Positions 7,521 to 15,094 of a stretch of 64,000 nucleotides of DNA are shown here, piece by piece. The stretch is from an uncultured Acidimicrobiales bacterium (GTDB lineage Bacteria; Actinomycetota; Acidimicrobiia; Acidimicrobiales; SHLQ01): NCBI GenBank assembly GCA_938041035.1, contig CALHYX010000014.1, positions 36,686 to 100,685 of the forward strand. The letters are read 5' to 3'. The first letter of the stretch is position 1. Each line of letters opens with the position of its first letter. Under the pieces are notes generated by a model that saw only the letters and a program-made list of their open reading frames with translations, was not told the origin of the DNA and made no database searches. The translations under genes were made by a program, and so were the position numbers.

Positions 7521-8438
7521 ATGAACACGGCGATCGAGGTGTCGAACCTGGTGAAGGACTACGACGGCTTCCGCGCGGTCGATGGACTGAGCTTCTCGGT
7601 CGACCCCGGCGAGGTGGTCGCCATCCTGGGCCCCAACGGTGCCGGCAAGACCACCACCGTGGAGATTCTCGAAGGGCATCGAGTGGCGACGTCCGGCGTG
7701 GTTTCGGTCCTCGGTCTCGATCCCGCCTCGGCGGGCCGGGCCTTTCGCGAACGCATCGGCATCGTGTTGCAGTCGACCGGCATCGAGGAGGTGCTCACCC
7801 CCCGTGAGGCGCTCGAGACCTACGGCCATGCGTATCCGAGCCGCCTCGCCCCCGACGCGGTGTTGGAGCTGGTTGGACTCACCGACGAGGCCGACACCCG
7901 TATTCAGGCCCTGTCGGGTGGTCAGCAGCGTCGCGTCGACCTGGCGCTCGGTCTGGTGGGCGATCCCGACCTGTTGTTTCTCGACGAACCAACCACCGGC
8001 TTTGACCCGGCGGCTCGGCGTCGCTCGTGGGAACTCATCGAGAACCTGACCGGCCTGGGAAAGACGGTACTGCTCACCACGCACTACCTCGACGAGGCGG
8101 AACAGCTCGCCGACCGGGTCGTGGTGATCGCCGGCGGGTCGCTCGTCGCTCAGGGGACGCCGGCAGAACTTCGCGCCGACCTGGGCGGGGCGACCACCAT
8201 TTCGTTCCGCATCCCGACGGGCGATGACCCCGTCGACGAATTGCTCGGCGCCGTCACCGGTGAGGTCAAGGGTCGCAACGGTCGGCTCGAGATTCGTACG
8301 ACGAGTCCCACCGCGGACCTGCATACCGTCACCGGGTGGGCCGTGCAGCGCTCGTTCGAGCTGGTCGAACTGGCCGTCGCCCCCGCCTCGCTCGAAGATG
8401 TCTATCTGGATCTCGTCGGTGACGGCGGCGGGCGATGA
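7521..8438 (+). CDS. ABC-2 type exporter, ATP-binding subunit
   Basis: This 305-residue ATPase has Walker A GPNGAGKTT (~38-46), the signature LSGGQQRRVDLALGLVG, Walker B DLLFLDEPTTGFDP and the switch His in LLTTHYLDEAEQL. The C-terminal ~70 residues match the DrrA/CcmA-like extension of ABC-2 exporters. It overlaps its permease gene by ATGA. Such pairs export drugs, lipids or polymers, and the substrate cannot be read from sequence. Confidence 0.95.
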   Translation: MNTAIEVSNLVKDYDGFRAVDGLSFSVDPGEVVAILGPNGAGKTTTVEILEGHRVATSGVVSVLGLDPASAGRAFRERIGIVLQSTGIEEVLTPREALETYGHAYPSRLAPDAVLELVGLTDEADTRIQALSGGQQRRVDLALGLVGDPDLLFLDEPTTGFDPAARRRSWELIENLTGLGKTVLLTTHYLDEAEQLADRVVVIAGGSLVAQGTPAELRADLGGATTISFRIPTGDDPVDELLGAVTGEVKGRNGRLEIRTTSPTADLHTVTGWAVQRSFELVELAVAPASLEDVYLDLVGDGGGR

Positions 8439-9253
8439 GCGCCGGCACCGGTGGGCCCGGCCTGGTGTTGTCACAGTTTCGTCTGCACAACCGGGTGTTC
8501 TGGCGAACGCCGATCTCGGCCTTTTTCACCCTGATCTTTCCGCTGCTGCTGCTCGTGCTCTTCGGCGCCCTCTTTGGCGACATCGAGATCGACGGCGGCG
8601 AGGCAATCGCCGCCCAGTTTTACGCCCCGGCCCTCGCGGTGTTTGCGGCGGCATCGGCCACCTACACCAACATTGCCATGAGCACGACGATCAGCCGGGA
8701 TGACGGCACGCTCAAGCGCTGGCGGGGTACCCCGCTGCCGCCGTGGGTGTATCTGGCGGGCGCGACGCTCTCCGCGCTCGGTGTGGCGTTGGTGGCCGTC
8801 GTGGTGATGATGGCGGTCGGCGTGGTTGCGTTCGGCGTCGAGATCGATGTCGCGAAACTGCCGGCCGCGGCCGTGGCCTTCGCAGTCGGCGTCTGCAGCT
8901 TTGCTGCGCTCGGCTTGGCGCTCTCGGCCCTGGTGAAAACGGCGGCCAACGCCACCACCGCCGCTCAGGTGACGCTGTTGCCGATGGCGTTCGTGTCCGA
9001 TGTGTTCATCCGGCTCGAGGATCCGCCCCGGTGGATGGGGCTCATCGGCGACGTGTTGCCGTTGAAGGGCTTTGCCGTCGCCTTCGGGTCGGCGTTCAAC
9101 CCCTTCGTCGACGCTCCCGGATTTCGCTGGGGTCGCCTCGCCGTCGTCGCCGCGTGGGGAATCGCCGGCGCGGTCGTCGCCATCACCCGATTCGGTTGGG
9201 AGCCGAGTGTGAACGCCGGTCGAAACCGCCGCGGACGGCGGGCTCGGAGTTGA
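8435..9253 (+). CDS. ABC-2 type exporter, permease subunit
   Basis: This 272-residue membrane protein has about six transmembrane helices (ISAFFTLIFPLLLLVLFGALF, FYAPALAVFAAASATYTNIA, GATLSALGVALVAVVVMMAV and more) and the ABC-2 permease layout, with cytoplasmic loop SRDDGTLKRWRGTPLPPW after the second helix. It is translationally coupled to the ATPase gene upstream. The C-terminus is Arg-rich. Together the two make a minimal exporter of two permeases and two ATPases. Confidence 0.93.
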   Translation: MSAGTGGPGLVLSQFRLHNRVFWRTPISAFFTLIFPLLLLVLFGALFGDIEIDGGEAIAAQFYAPALAVFAAASATYTNIAMSTTISRDDGTLKRWRGTPLPPWVYLAGATLSALGVALVAVVVMMAVGVVAFGVEIDVAKLPAAAVAFAVGVCSFAALGLALSALVKTAANATTAAQVTLLPMAFVSDVFIRLEDPPRWMGLIGDVLPLKGFAVAFGSAFNPFVDAPGFRWGRLAVVAAWGIAGAVVAITRFGWEPSVNAGRNRRGRRARS

Positions 9254-9260
9254 GCGGTTT

Positions 9261-10061
9261 CTAGGCGTCGTCCTCGTCGGCCGGCTGTTCCGACCGGGTC
9301 AGCGCGATGGTCGACTCGATGACCTTGGAGTTGGGCACCATCACCGGTGGGCCCGCATCGAGGGCGATCTCGATGGCGGTCGAATGAAGGTCGACCACGC
9401 TGCCCTGCACGGGGCCAACCGAGACGATGTCGCCGGGCTTCACCATGCGGCGAAGGGCGCGCCCGGCCGCGAGTTCGCTCGCCACCGAGCGACTACCCAG
9501 GCCGACCATGAGGGCGGCGGCGAGCGCCACCCCGAAGAACAGTGATGCGGCGGCGATGGTGAGGATGGTGGTGTCGACGCCGAGCTGGCTGGCGGCGATC
9601 AGGCCGGCGAAGCCGAGGATGGTGGCCCGCAGGACCATCGGCACGCGCGCCCGCATCGAGGCCGATGCCTGACCCAGGCTGCGTTCGACCACGGCGCCGA
9701 GGAGTTCGCTGACGACGTTGGCGCCGATCAACACGATGGCGGCGGACAACGCACGCGGGATGTAGTTGACGAAGTCGTCGAGCAGGGTGTCGAGGTTGTC
9801 CGGCTTGATGAAGCCGAGAGCGGTGATGAGCCCGACGATGACGAAGATGGCGAAGACCAACGAGGAAATGGCCTTGGCAACAGCTCGAATGGCCTCGGGA
9901 GACTTTGGCCGGGACAGGAATCCCTGCACGATTCGCGAGGCGATGGCGCCCAGGATGAAGCCGGCGACGAGCGCGATGGCAGCGCCGATCCAGTCTCCTC
10001 CACTGATGGAATCGCCGGAGGCGGCTGCCTCGGATTGCAGAAATGCCAGCGTTGCGGACAT
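9261..10061 (-). CDS. MscS-type mechanosensitive channel-like membrane protein
   Basis: The 266-residue protein has four to five hydrophobic segments. It has a pore-helix-like stretch (LFFGVALAAALMVGLGSRS) followed by an MscS-like beta domain (MVKPGDIVSVGPVQGSVVDL, HSTAIEI, VMVPNSKVIESTI). The large C-terminal cage domain of MscS is absent. The first TM parts resemble the 'conserved TM helix' (CmpX-like) family. The ATG at 10061 is preferred because AAGGGA lies seven bases upstream; a longer frame to 10136 lacks this. It may respond to membrane tension. A second related gene and an ECF pair lie just downstream. Confidence 0.82.
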   Translation of the reverse strand: MSATLAFLQSEAAASGDSISGGDWIGAAIALVAGFILGAIASRIVQGFLSRPKSPEAIRAVAKAISSLVFAIFVIVGLITALGFIKPDNLDTLLDDFVNYIPRALSAAIVLIGANVVSELLGAVVERSLGQASASMRARVPMVLRATILGFAGLIAASQLGVDTTILTIAAASLFFGVALAAALMVGLGSRSVASELAAGRALRRMVKPGDIVSVGPVQGSVVDLHSTAIEIALDAGPPVMVPNSKVIESTIALTRSEQPADEDDA

Positions 10062-10251
10062 AGATGTTCCCTTGGCCAACTTGGCGGAATTCGGCCCTGC
10101 GACAGGATAGTCACACGTGGGGTCGACGCGACGCATGACGGCCGCGCAGACTCCCGTCCTCCATCGGCCCCGACACAGGCGTCATAAGGGTTTTTGCCCG
10201 CTGATGGTTGCCGGGACCGATCGATTCGGGCCCGAAGTGCAATCCGTCCGG

Positions 10252-10563
10252 CTAGTCCGAAGGGGGTTCGCGCACGATCAACCGCGTCGTTTCGATGGGA
10301 AGGCCCAACATGCCGCCGAGGAGGCGCAGGTCGGCGCGATCGCGCAGCTTGGAGTTGATGCCGTCGCTCAACCGGGGCACGAGGTCGACCGGTGGGGCGA
10401 GCACCTGGCTCAACAGTTCTCCCATGGCCGGGCTCGGTTCCGCGAGGTCTTCGACCCGACCCGCACAGCGCAGGCAGGTACCGATGTGTTCGTCGAGCGA
10501 CGCGGGTCCGCCGGTGTCGAGCCATTCGCGAAGGGTGCGGCGGCTGGGGTGACGCAGGTTCAT
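10252..10563 (-). CDS. Small zinc-binding anti-sigma-like protein
   Basis: This 103-residue soluble protein starts MNLRHPSRRTLREWLDTG and contains a zf-HC2-type motif (DEHIGTCLRCAGRVEDL: H-x3-C-x2-C). The rest is a leucine-rich helical region without a transmembrane helix. Its ATG overlaps the stop of the ECF sigma gene (ATGA), the standard position for the cognate anti-sigma factor. It is a cytoplasmic type, so it may sense a redox or soluble signal rather than the membrane (inference). Confidence 0.82.
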   Translation of the reverse strand: MNLRHPSRRTLREWLDTGGPASLDEHIGTCLRCAGRVEDLAEPSPAMGELLSQVLAPPVDLVPRLSDGINSKLRDRADLRLLGGMLGLPIETTRLIVREPPSD

Positions 10564-11348
10564 TGCCGCCACCCCTCGAGGGCGTCGGAGAGCACGCGTC
10601 GCGCCCGGAGGAGCCGGGTCTTGACCGTGGGAAGCGGCACATCGAGCACTTCGGCGATCTCGTCGTAGCTCATGTGTTCGATCTCGCGCAGCACCACGAT
10701 GCTGCGGGAGAGATCATCGAGCCGTTCGAGCGCACTCTCGAAGGCGGTCAGCGCCAACTTGTCCTCGACGCCGCGCTCCACCGTGCGCAGGTTGGCGCGG
10801 TCGGGTAGCTCGTCGGGTTCGCGAAGTTCCTCGCGACGGGTGCGCAATACCGACACCGCGGTGTTGTGGGTGATCCGCAGCACCCAGTTGCGCAGCGGGG
10901 AGTCGCCGCGGAAGGTGGGAAGCGCCGTCCAGGCCTTCAACAACGCGTCCTGGGAGATGTCTTCGGCCAACACGGCATCGCGCACGACGGACAGGGCGAC
11001 CCGGTACACCGCCTCGGAGTGGTCTTCGACCAGGGCCTGGAGCTGCATGGCGGGGTCGCAGGCCAGAATTTCCTCGGAGGTGCGAGGTCGGTCGAGAGGG
11101 GCGGCTGAGCGGCGTCGACCGGGGCGGCCCGTTTCGGTGGTAGCTCGGTCCATACGCAGCAGCGGGCCGACGATGACCTGCTCCCAGCGGTGGGCGGTGC
11201 GGCCCCAGCGTTCGCGCAATATTTCTTTTAGGCGCGGCTCCTTGAGGCGCGGCTCGTTGAGACGCGGGCGCGTTGGCAGTGGTAGCGCCGGCGACCCGAA
11301 CGGGTCGCCGTTCCAGGGCACGGATGCGCCCACAGCGGTGGCTGCCAT
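10560..11348 (-). CDS. ECF-type RNA polymerase sigma factor with extended N-terminus
   Basis: The ECF core covers the last ~185 residues: region 2 (VLAEDISQDALLKAWTALPT, PLRNWVLRITHNTAVSVLR) and region 4 (MSYDEIAEVLDVPLPTVKTR). The ATG at 11348 gives 262 residues with a ~70-residue extension containing a five-residue repeat (RLNEP-RLKEP-RLKEI). An ATG at 11153 would give a more usual 198 residues. The extension has normal coding composition, so the longer form is listed, but the start is uncertain and no clear ribosome site is visible at either. The stop overlaps the anti-sigma gene. The regulon may include the flanking channel genes, which is inference from context. Confidence 0.85.
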   Translation of the reverse strand: MAATAVGASVPWNGDPFGSPALPLPTRPRLNEPRLKEPRLKEILRERWGRTAHRWEQVIVGPLLRMDRATTETGRPGRRRSAAPLDRPRTSEEILACDPAMQLQALVEDHSEAVYRVALSVVRDAVLAEDISQDALLKAWTALPTFRGDSPLRNWVLRITHNTAVSVLRTRREELREPDELPDRANLRTVERGVEDKLALTAFESALERLDDLSRSIVVLREIEHMSYDEIAEVLDVPLPTVKTRLLRARRVLSDALEGWRQ

Positions 11349-11360
11349 GAAACCAAGACG

Positions 11361-11405
11361 CCCGGCAGCGAAAAAAGTCGCGAACTTTCTCAGAAATCTC
11401 ACTCG
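11361..11405 (-). repeat. Left arm of imperfect inverted repeat upstream of the ECF sigma gene
   Basis: Read on the minus strand, this ~40-nt segment (core GATTTCTGAGAAAGTTCGCG, then ACTTTTTTCGC) is similar to the plus-strand sequence at 11541-11589. It lies just upstream of the possible sigma start at 11348. A duplicated leader or regulator site is inferred. Confidence 0.55.
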
Positions 11406-11435
11406 CTGGGTTCCCGCCCGAGGTCGTGGTTCTTC

Positions 11436-11459
11436 AGTATGTAACGGAGTATGTACCGG
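11436..11459. promoter_or_regulatory. 12-bp direct repeat in divergent intergenic region
   Basis: Two adjacent copies of AGTATGTAMCGG lie about midway between the divergent ECF sigma and membrane-channel genes. Tandem 12-bp spacing places both on similar helix faces, as in some activator sites. Function is unproven. Confidence 0.3.
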
Positions 11460-11540
11460 TCTGCGCGCCGAAACCCGGGCCAAATTTCAGCGAAAAGCAT
11501 CGAAAGTAACGGAAATCTGTAGTCGGTCGGGGTTTTCGGC

Positions 11541-11589
11541 AGAAATCACGATTTCTTGAGAAATTTCCGCGACTTCTTCGCCCAGCCGT
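11541..11589 (+). repeat. Right arm of imperfect inverted repeat upstream of the CmpX-like gene
   Basis: The plus-strand core GATTTCTTGAGAAATTTCCG, then CGACTTCTTCGC, matches the minus-strand sequence at 11361-11405. It ends about 40 bases before the ATG of the channel-like gene, so both divergent genes carry a similar leader. Confidence 0.55.
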
Positions 11590-11625
11590 GCGTCAACCCT
11601 GTGAACCAACGAAGCAGGAGTTCAC

Positions 11626-12309
11626 ATGGTTATTGGAATCGACATTGGCTCGAGCATCGAGGAGGCGCTCACGGACGTAGCCACGTTCGTGCCTCTGCTG
11701 ATCTTTGCGCTCGTAGTCCTCGTGGTCGGGTGGTTCATCGCCCGACTCATCCGCAAGCTCTTCCACACCCTCTTGAAGCGGGTGAACTTCGACGGCATCG
11801 TCGATCGGAGCGGTCTCGGTGGCTACATCGAACGGGCCGGTTTCCCCGACTCGGGCGCCCTGGTCGCCAAGATCGTCTACTACTTCATCATGTTGATCGT
11901 CCTCCAGTTGGCGATCTCGGTGTTTGGTGACAGCCCGGTGCAGGAAGTCTTCAACGAGTTCGTCGCCTTCATTCCCAAGCTGATCGTCGCCCTCATCATC
12001 ATCGTGTTGACCGGCGCCATCGCCAATGTGGTGAAGGACCTGGTCGCCCCCTCGGTCGCCCACCTCTCCTTCGGCGCCACGCTGGTGACCGCCGTCGGCG
12101 CCCTCATCTGGTTCATCGGTGGCTTCGCAGCCCTCGACCAGCTGCAGGTCGCCCAGGACATCGTCGACACGCTCTTTGAGTACAGCGTCGGCGCACTCTT
12201 CCTCATCCTGGTGATCAAGTTCGGCATCGGTGGCATCTGGGCCGCCCGCGACCGCTTCTGGCCAGGCGTGTACGACAAGCTGGACGGGGAGCGCAAGACG
12301 ACCGCCTAG
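11626..12309 (+). CDS. CmpX-like membrane protein (conserved TM helix / MscS-related)
   Basis: This 227-residue protein has about five transmembrane helices (VPLLIFALVVLVVGWFIARL, AKIVYYFIMLIVLQLAISVF, LIVALIIIVLTGAIANVVKD and others). It matches the 'conserved TM helix' proteins related to MscS, such as Pseudomonas CmpX, which lack the beta and cage domains. The start is well placed: GCAGGAG lies six bases before the ATG. It is divergent from the ECF sigma gene and shares a similar leader sequence with it. A role in membrane stress is inferred. Confidence 0.82.
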   Translation: MVIGIDIGSSIEEALTDVATFVPLLIFALVVLVVGWFIARLIRKLFHTLLKRVNFDGIVDRSGLGGYIERAGFPDSGALVAKIVYYFIMLIVLQLAISVFGDSPVQEVFNEFVAFIPKLIVALIIIVLTGAIANVVKDLVAPSVAHLSFGATLVTAVGALIWFIGGFAALDQLQVAQDIVDTLFEYSVGALFLILVIKFGIGGIWAARDRFWPGVYDKLDGERKTTA

Positions 12310-12313
12310 AACA

Positions 12314-12421
12314 AAGCCGCCACATCGTCCTATCCCGCCTTGGGCGATGTGGTTTCCCGGAGGAGGGCATCCCGCCGCCTATTTCTCCGGACCGCTGGGG
12401 ACACCTTCGGGTGTCCCCAGC
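12314..12421. repeat. Structured tandem repeat, copy 1 (three hairpins)
   Basis: The copy contains three stems: CCACATCGTCC with GGGCGATGTGG, CCGGAG with CTCCGG, and a perfect GCTGGGGACACC-TTCG-GGTGTCCCCAGC hairpin (12394-12421) with a UUCG-type tetraloop. It lies between convergent genes, so terminator activity is plausible. Confidence 0.8.
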
Positions 12422-12430
12422 AAGCTCGCA

Positions 12431-12541
12431 AGGCCGCCACATCGTCCTATCCCGCCTTGGACGATGTGGTTTCCCGGAGGAGGGCATCCCGCCGCCTTAT
12501 TCTCCGGAACAGCTGGGAGGCACCTTCGGGTGTCTCCCAGC
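12431..12541. repeat. Structured tandem repeat, copy 2
   Basis: This copy is highly similar to copy 1 but differs in ways that keep the stems paired. The first stem becomes a perfect CCACATCGTCC/GGACGATGTGG. The last stem changes from GGGGAC/GTCCCC to GGAGGC/GTCTCC while the TTCG loop is kept (12512-12541). A short T-run (12546-12550) follows, which fits a terminator reading rightward. Confidence 0.8.
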
Positions 12542-12586
12542 TTCATTTTTGGGGCGCGGTTCCTCGGCCGAGCCCGAGGAGCAGGC

Positions 12587-13336
12587 TCAGCCGAGATCGA
12601 TCTGGCGGAACAGTTCGGCGGCGCTGAGCCCGACCGGCTCGCCGGCCTCGGCCAGTTCGGCCCCGATCCGGGCGGCGAAGGCGGCCTGCTCGGTCGCGTC
12701 GGCCTCGTCGCTGATCTCCATCGTGGTCTCGAACTGGCTGACGTGAGCCAACAGGGCGGCGACCTTGGCGTCGGCGAATCCGGTGACGTCGACCGCGACA
12801 TCGGGTTCCTCGCTCTCGAAGAGGAGGAGTCGGTCCGGGCGGTGATGGGCGATCCCGTGCTCGGGAAAGAAGTGGGGGTCCCGGGCGGCGACGACACCGT
12901 CGACGGCGAGAAAACCGGCGTTGCGGTGGTCGGGGTGCAGCCGCCACCGGCGCCAGGGGTCGTGGCCGAACACCACCGCGGGTCGGAGTTCACGGATGAT
13001 CCGGGCCACCGCGCTGCGGTTGGCGAGATCGGCCTCGAGTTCGCCGTCAACCCGATCGAGAAATCGCACCTCGCCGGTGGCGCCAAGGGCTCGGGCGGCC
13101 GCTCGCTGTTCGTCGCGTCGTCGGGCGATCAGCGCCTCGGTGTCGGCGTTGACGTCCCAGGTGCCCTTGGCCCCATCGGTGCAGATCAGGTGATGCACCA
13201 CGCACCCCGCGGCCGCCCAGCGGGCGAGGGTGGCGCCGCATTGAAACTCCACGTCGTCGGGATGCGCCGCAATGGCCAGCGCGGACGCTGGTGTCGAGTC
13301 ATCGATGCGGATGGGAGAAGAGGCCGGGGTGCTCAT
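12587..13336 (-). CDS. PIG-L/LmbE family N-acetylglucosaminyl deacetylase-like enzyme
   Basis: This 249-residue protein has the PIG-L zinc motif AHPDDVEFQCGATLARW near residues 24-40, a TDGAKGT segment and the distal HPDHRNAG motif with the third metal-binding His. It should be a zinc-dependent deacetylase acting on a GlcNAc-like or other N-acyl substrate. It is not MshB or Mca by sequence feel; a true Mca is elsewhere in the window. The ATG overlaps the cofC stop (ATGA), so it is coupled to F420 biosynthesis gene expression. The substrate is unknown. Confidence 0.88.
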   Translation of the reverse strand: MSTPASSPIRIDDSTPASALAIAAHPDDVEFQCGATLARWAAAGCVVHHLICTDGAKGTWDVNADTEALIARRRDEQRAAARALGATGEVRFLDRVDGELEADLANRSAVARIIRELRPAVVFGHDPWRRWRLHPDHRNAGFLAVDGVVAARDPHFFPEHGIAHHRPDRLLLFESEEPDVAVDVTGFADAKVAALLAHVSQFETTMEISDEADATEQAAFAARIGAELAEAGEPVGLSAAELFRQIDLG

Positions 13337-13995
13337 GAGTCCTGGGGTTGGGTTTTGGCCGCGACCAGGGCTCGCGCCCGGTCGAGCATGTCGTCGGTGA
13401 GGTCGTCGGCGGTGTCCACATCCCACGCCAGGGTGGGTTCGTCGAGCACCCGCAGCGCCAGGCCGAGTCGCTCCGTCTCGTCGACGTGGCGATGAAACGA
13501 CCCGGGTCCGTACGCAAAGCGGAAGCCGGCCCGGGTGGGGACACTGAGAACGTTGTTGCCGTCGCCATGCCGGTCGGGCACCACGGTGACGCCATCGAAA
13601 CCATCGGCCAACCCGAGATCGGTGGCGAAGGGCAGGTCGGCGTGGGCGACGATGACGCGTTCGACCCCCTCGGTGGCGAGCCGGGCCACGCCGTGGGCGA
13701 CGGCGTCGTTGAGCCCCTGCGCCGGCCGCCACAGCATCTGGGCTCCCTGGCGATCCGCCCAGGTCGCCACGCCCGGGTCATCGGTCACCACCATGACCGG
13801 CATCGCTCCCGCGGCGGCGATCACCTTCGTCGCCAGATACTCGGCCAGCGCGGCCCGGTCGGCGGGGGCGAGAACCGCCGACAACCGTTCCTTCGCTCGG
13901 GAGAACGCTTTGACCGGCACCAAGACCGTCGGCAGGCGACGGGGCGGTGGGTCGGCCGCCACCGGGGCTGGGTCGACAGATGCGGAGTCGGTCAT
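13333..13995 (-). CDS. cofC: 2-phospho-L-lactate / phosphoenolpyruvate guanylyltransferase
   Basis: This 220-residue protein has the CofC/FbiD pattern: TVLVPVKAFSRAKERLSAVL, VMVVTDDPGVATWADRQGAQ, GLNDAVAHGVARL, VIVAHADLPF and DRHGDGNNVLSVP. CofC/FbiD activates 2-phospholactate or PEP with GTP as the first step of coenzyme F420 assembly. F420 use is supported by the luciferase-like oxidoreductase gene at 60.8 kb. The N-terminal ~20 residues are Pro-rich and unconserved, so a slightly later start is possible. It is divergent from gpsA. Confidence 0.9.
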   Translation of the reverse strand: MTDSASVDPAPVAADPPPRRLPTVLVPVKAFSRAKERLSAVLAPADRAALAEYLATKVIAAAGAMPVMVVTDDPGVATWADRQGAQMLWRPAQGLNDAVAHGVARLATEGVERVIVAHADLPFATDLGLADGFDGVTVVPDRHGDGNNVLSVPTRAGFRFAYGPGSFHRHVDETERLGLALRVLDEPTLAWDVDTADDLTDDMLDRARALVAAKTQPQDS

Positions 13996-14098
13996 GGGAA
14001 CAGGGCTGGTCCGGAAGCGGTTGCGGCGATCGGTGACCGTCGAGATCGGACGGTCGCCGTGGAGGCGAGTCTACGAGCGGTCTTCTAGGGTTGGGCCC

Positions 14099-15094
14099 AT
14101 GGACATTCGTGTGGGGGTACTCGGCGCCGGCTCGTGGGGCACGACGGTGGCCCATCTGGCCGCTCACAACACACCGACGACGCTGTGGGCTCGGGACCCG
14201 GCGGTCGCCGAGGAGATCGACCAGCAGCATGTGAACGGCCGATACCTGCCTGATCGGCCGCTGCACCCCAACCTGCGCGCGTCGTCGTCGCTCGAAGAGA
14301 CCGTGGCCAACGCCGACCTCCTGGTCATGGGCGTGCCCAGCCACTGCTTTCGCCAAACCCTCGTCGACGCCAAACCCTCGGTGCGGCCCTGGGTCCCGGT
14401 CGTGAGCCTGTCGAAGGGCCTGGAGCAGGGGACGAAGAAGCGGATGACCGAGGTCATCGACGAGGTGCTGCCCGGCCACCCGGTCGGCGTGCTCACCGGC
14501 CCGAACCTGGCCAAGGAGATCCTCGACGGCCAGGCTGCGGCCGCCGTCGTCGCCATGACCGACCCCGGCATTGCCGAGCGGTTGCAGAGCGTGTTCTCCA
14601 CCGAGTTGTTTCGGGTGTACACCAACGACGACGTCATCGGCTCCGAACTGGCCGGTGCGCTGAAGAACGTCATCGCCCTCGCCGCCGGTATGGCCGACGG
14701 GCTCGGCACCGGCAACAACACCCGGGCCGCGGTGATCACCCGCGGGTTGGCCGAACTCACCCGGCTCGGCACGGCGATGGGTGGCGACCCCACCACGTTT
14801 GCCGGCCTCGCCGGGATGGGCGACCTCGTGGCCACGTGCATCAGCCCCCAGAGCCGCAACCGCCACGTGGGCGAGGAACTCGGCCGCGGCAAGACCCTCG
14901 AGCAGATCATCGAGGAGATGAACCAGGTGGCCGAGGGGGTCAAGACGGTGCGCGTGGTACTCGATCTGGCCGAGGAGTTCGGGGTCGAGATGCCGATCGC
15001 GGCGGAAATGCATGCCGTGATCGAGCAGGGTCGCCCCGCCACGGAGGCCTATCGCGGGCTTCTGCGCCGCCAGATCGGGCACGAACGAGATTGA
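14099..15094 (+). CDS. gpsA: NAD(P)-dependent glycerol-3-phosphate dehydrogenase
   Basis: This 331-residue cytosolic enzyme reduces dihydroxyacetone phosphate to sn-glycerol 3-phosphate for phospholipid synthesis. The N-terminal Rossmann motif is VLGAGSWGTTVAHLAA. Later family motifs include VSLSKGLEQGT, GVLTGPNLAKEI, the catalytic-Lys region GALKNVIALAAGMADGLGTG, GLAGMGDLVATC and SRNRHVGEELGRG. The length is typical. The next gene begins at a TTG overlapping this stop codon, so gpsA, the unknown gene and rnhB form one operon. Confidence 0.97.
   Translation: MDIRVGVLGAGSWGTTVAHLAAHNTPTTLWARDPAVAEEIDQQHVNGRYLPDRPLHPNLRASSSLEETVANADLLVMGVPSHCFRQTLVDAKPSVRPWVPVVSLSKGLEQGTKKRMTEVIDEVLPGHPVGVLTGPNLAKEILDGQAAAAVVAMTDPGIAERLQSVFSTELFRVYTNDDVIGSELAGALKNVIALAAGMADGLGTGNNTRAAVITRGLAELTRLGTAMGGDPTTFAGLAGMGDLVATCISPQSRNRHVGEELGRGKTLEQIIEEMNQVAEGVKTVRVVLDLAEEFGVEMPIAAEMHAVIEQGRPATEAYRGLLRRQIGHERD

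Noticed and set aside
12215..12487. Small protein with a repeated MPSSGKPHRPRRD motif
   Set aside because: The repetition is simply the DNA repeat read in one frame. The region is a structured, non-coding element between convergent genes.
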